This document shows, piece by piece, positions 56,586 through 56,974 of a stretch of DNA of 56,974 nt (the stretch's first letter is position 1; the number at the start of each line of letters is the position of its first letter). The position numbers and the translations under genes were made by a program. The DNA is from Auxenochlorella pyrenoidosa (taxonomy: Eukaryota > Chlorophyta > Trebouxiophyceae > Chlorellales > Chlorellaceae). The notes beneath the pieces were generated by a model. The model worked only from the letters and a program-made list of their open reading frames with translations. It searched no databases and was not told where the DNA came from. Location: NCBI GenBank assembly GCA_001430745.1, contig KQ482032.1, positions 469,590-526,563 of the forward strand. Direction: 5' to 3'.

Positions 56586-56974
56586 GTGAGTGAAGGGGGC
56601 AGGGAAGGAGGGACTGGTTGTGGCTGCCTGCCGCCACTTTGCTACCATACGCCGCTGTGTGCATGGTTATGCAGCCGTCTGCTCTGCAGTGCCTCTTCTG
56701 CTGCGCCCGCTGAAGCTGCACACAGCGCCGTGAAGAACTAGCTGAACAATTCTGACACCTCTTGTGCGAGGGCCACCGCGCCCGCTGAACGCAACATCGC
56801 TGACACACACTGAGCGCTGCGCTGTGCGGGCACGCCGCTTGCACCACCACCCCATTGCTGCACCGCCCTGCATGTGCTGTGAATGCACCTTGTTGCCGCA
56901 ACCTGGCACGCTGCTGCTGCCAGCTCACCGGCGTGTTCCGCACACTCGGGGTACCTCTATACACAAGCTGCCCG
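56586..56974 (+). other. RPA2 intron 3, incomplete
   Basis: It begins with GTGAGTGAAG directly after the CREA codons. No downstream exon was found before the end of the window. Nothing else recognisable. Confidence 0.55.

Overview
This window is nuclear DNA of a green alga, most likely a Chlorella-clade trebouxiophyte. It is very GC-rich. Nearly every gene is split by many short spliceosomal introns ending in (T/C)GCAG. It carries a plant-type cryptochrome and a plastid-style arogenate dehydrogenase with an apparent transit peptide, and TGTAA poly(A) signals follow some genes. It reads as a draft scaffold: a 757-base run of N interrupts one gene, and the first and last genes run off the ends. 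I rebuilt exon structures by hand by joining splice sites that keep the frame and give recognisable protein families. Coordinates of recognised genes are therefore good, but none has been checked against transcripts.

Layout: (1) 48-1978 +, 3' part of a plant-like cryptochrome. (2) 2638-5460 -, PLP aminotransferase, head-to-head with (3) 5762-13806 +, UTP21/WDR36 of the small-subunit processome (contains the N gap). (4) 14543-16471 -, unrecognised multi-pass membrane protein. (5) 16845-21904 -, guanylate-binding protein (dynamin-like GTPase) with a long coiled coil and a small C-terminal SAP-like module. (6) 22809-25001 +, unrecognised Gln-rich protein whose neighbourhood is bracketed by duplicated AGTGATCACT elements. 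(7) 25733-29068 -, ParA/MinD-like P-loop ATPase. (8) 30446-32155 +, small secreted fasciclin-domain protein. (9) 32620-39060 +, MFSD6-like transporter with a very large central loop. (10) 39577-42641 -, arogenate dehydrogenase (tyrosine synthesis), head-to-head with (11) 43100-44705 +, RNA polymerase subunit RPB8. (12) 45337-46970 +, SLD5 of the GINS replicative helicase complex. (13) 48307-51702 -, one-gelsolin-repeat protein with a villin headpiece, head-to-head with (14) 52100-54827 +, TOG/CLASP-type microtubule-binding protein. (15) 55857 to beyond the end +, start of RNA polymerase I subunit RPA2.

The genes do not form an operon-like pathway; this is an ordinary euchromatic neighbourhood. 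Loose themes are nucleolar and polymerase functions (UTP21, RPB8, RPA2), DNA replication (SLD5) and cytoskeleton (headpiece protein, TOG protein). I saw no transposase, reverse transcriptase, CRISPR array, rRNA or tRNA.

The most notable signals are an unusually high share of GC-AG introns (17 of about 116 reconstructed, all with AG directly before the GC), a nuclear intron-rich ParA-like ATPase, the order-swapped duplicated AGTGATCACT elements around the unrecognised gene 6, and several unusual domain layouts (single gelsolin repeat plus headpiece; GBP plus SAP-like tail; MFSD6 with a loop of about 670 residues).
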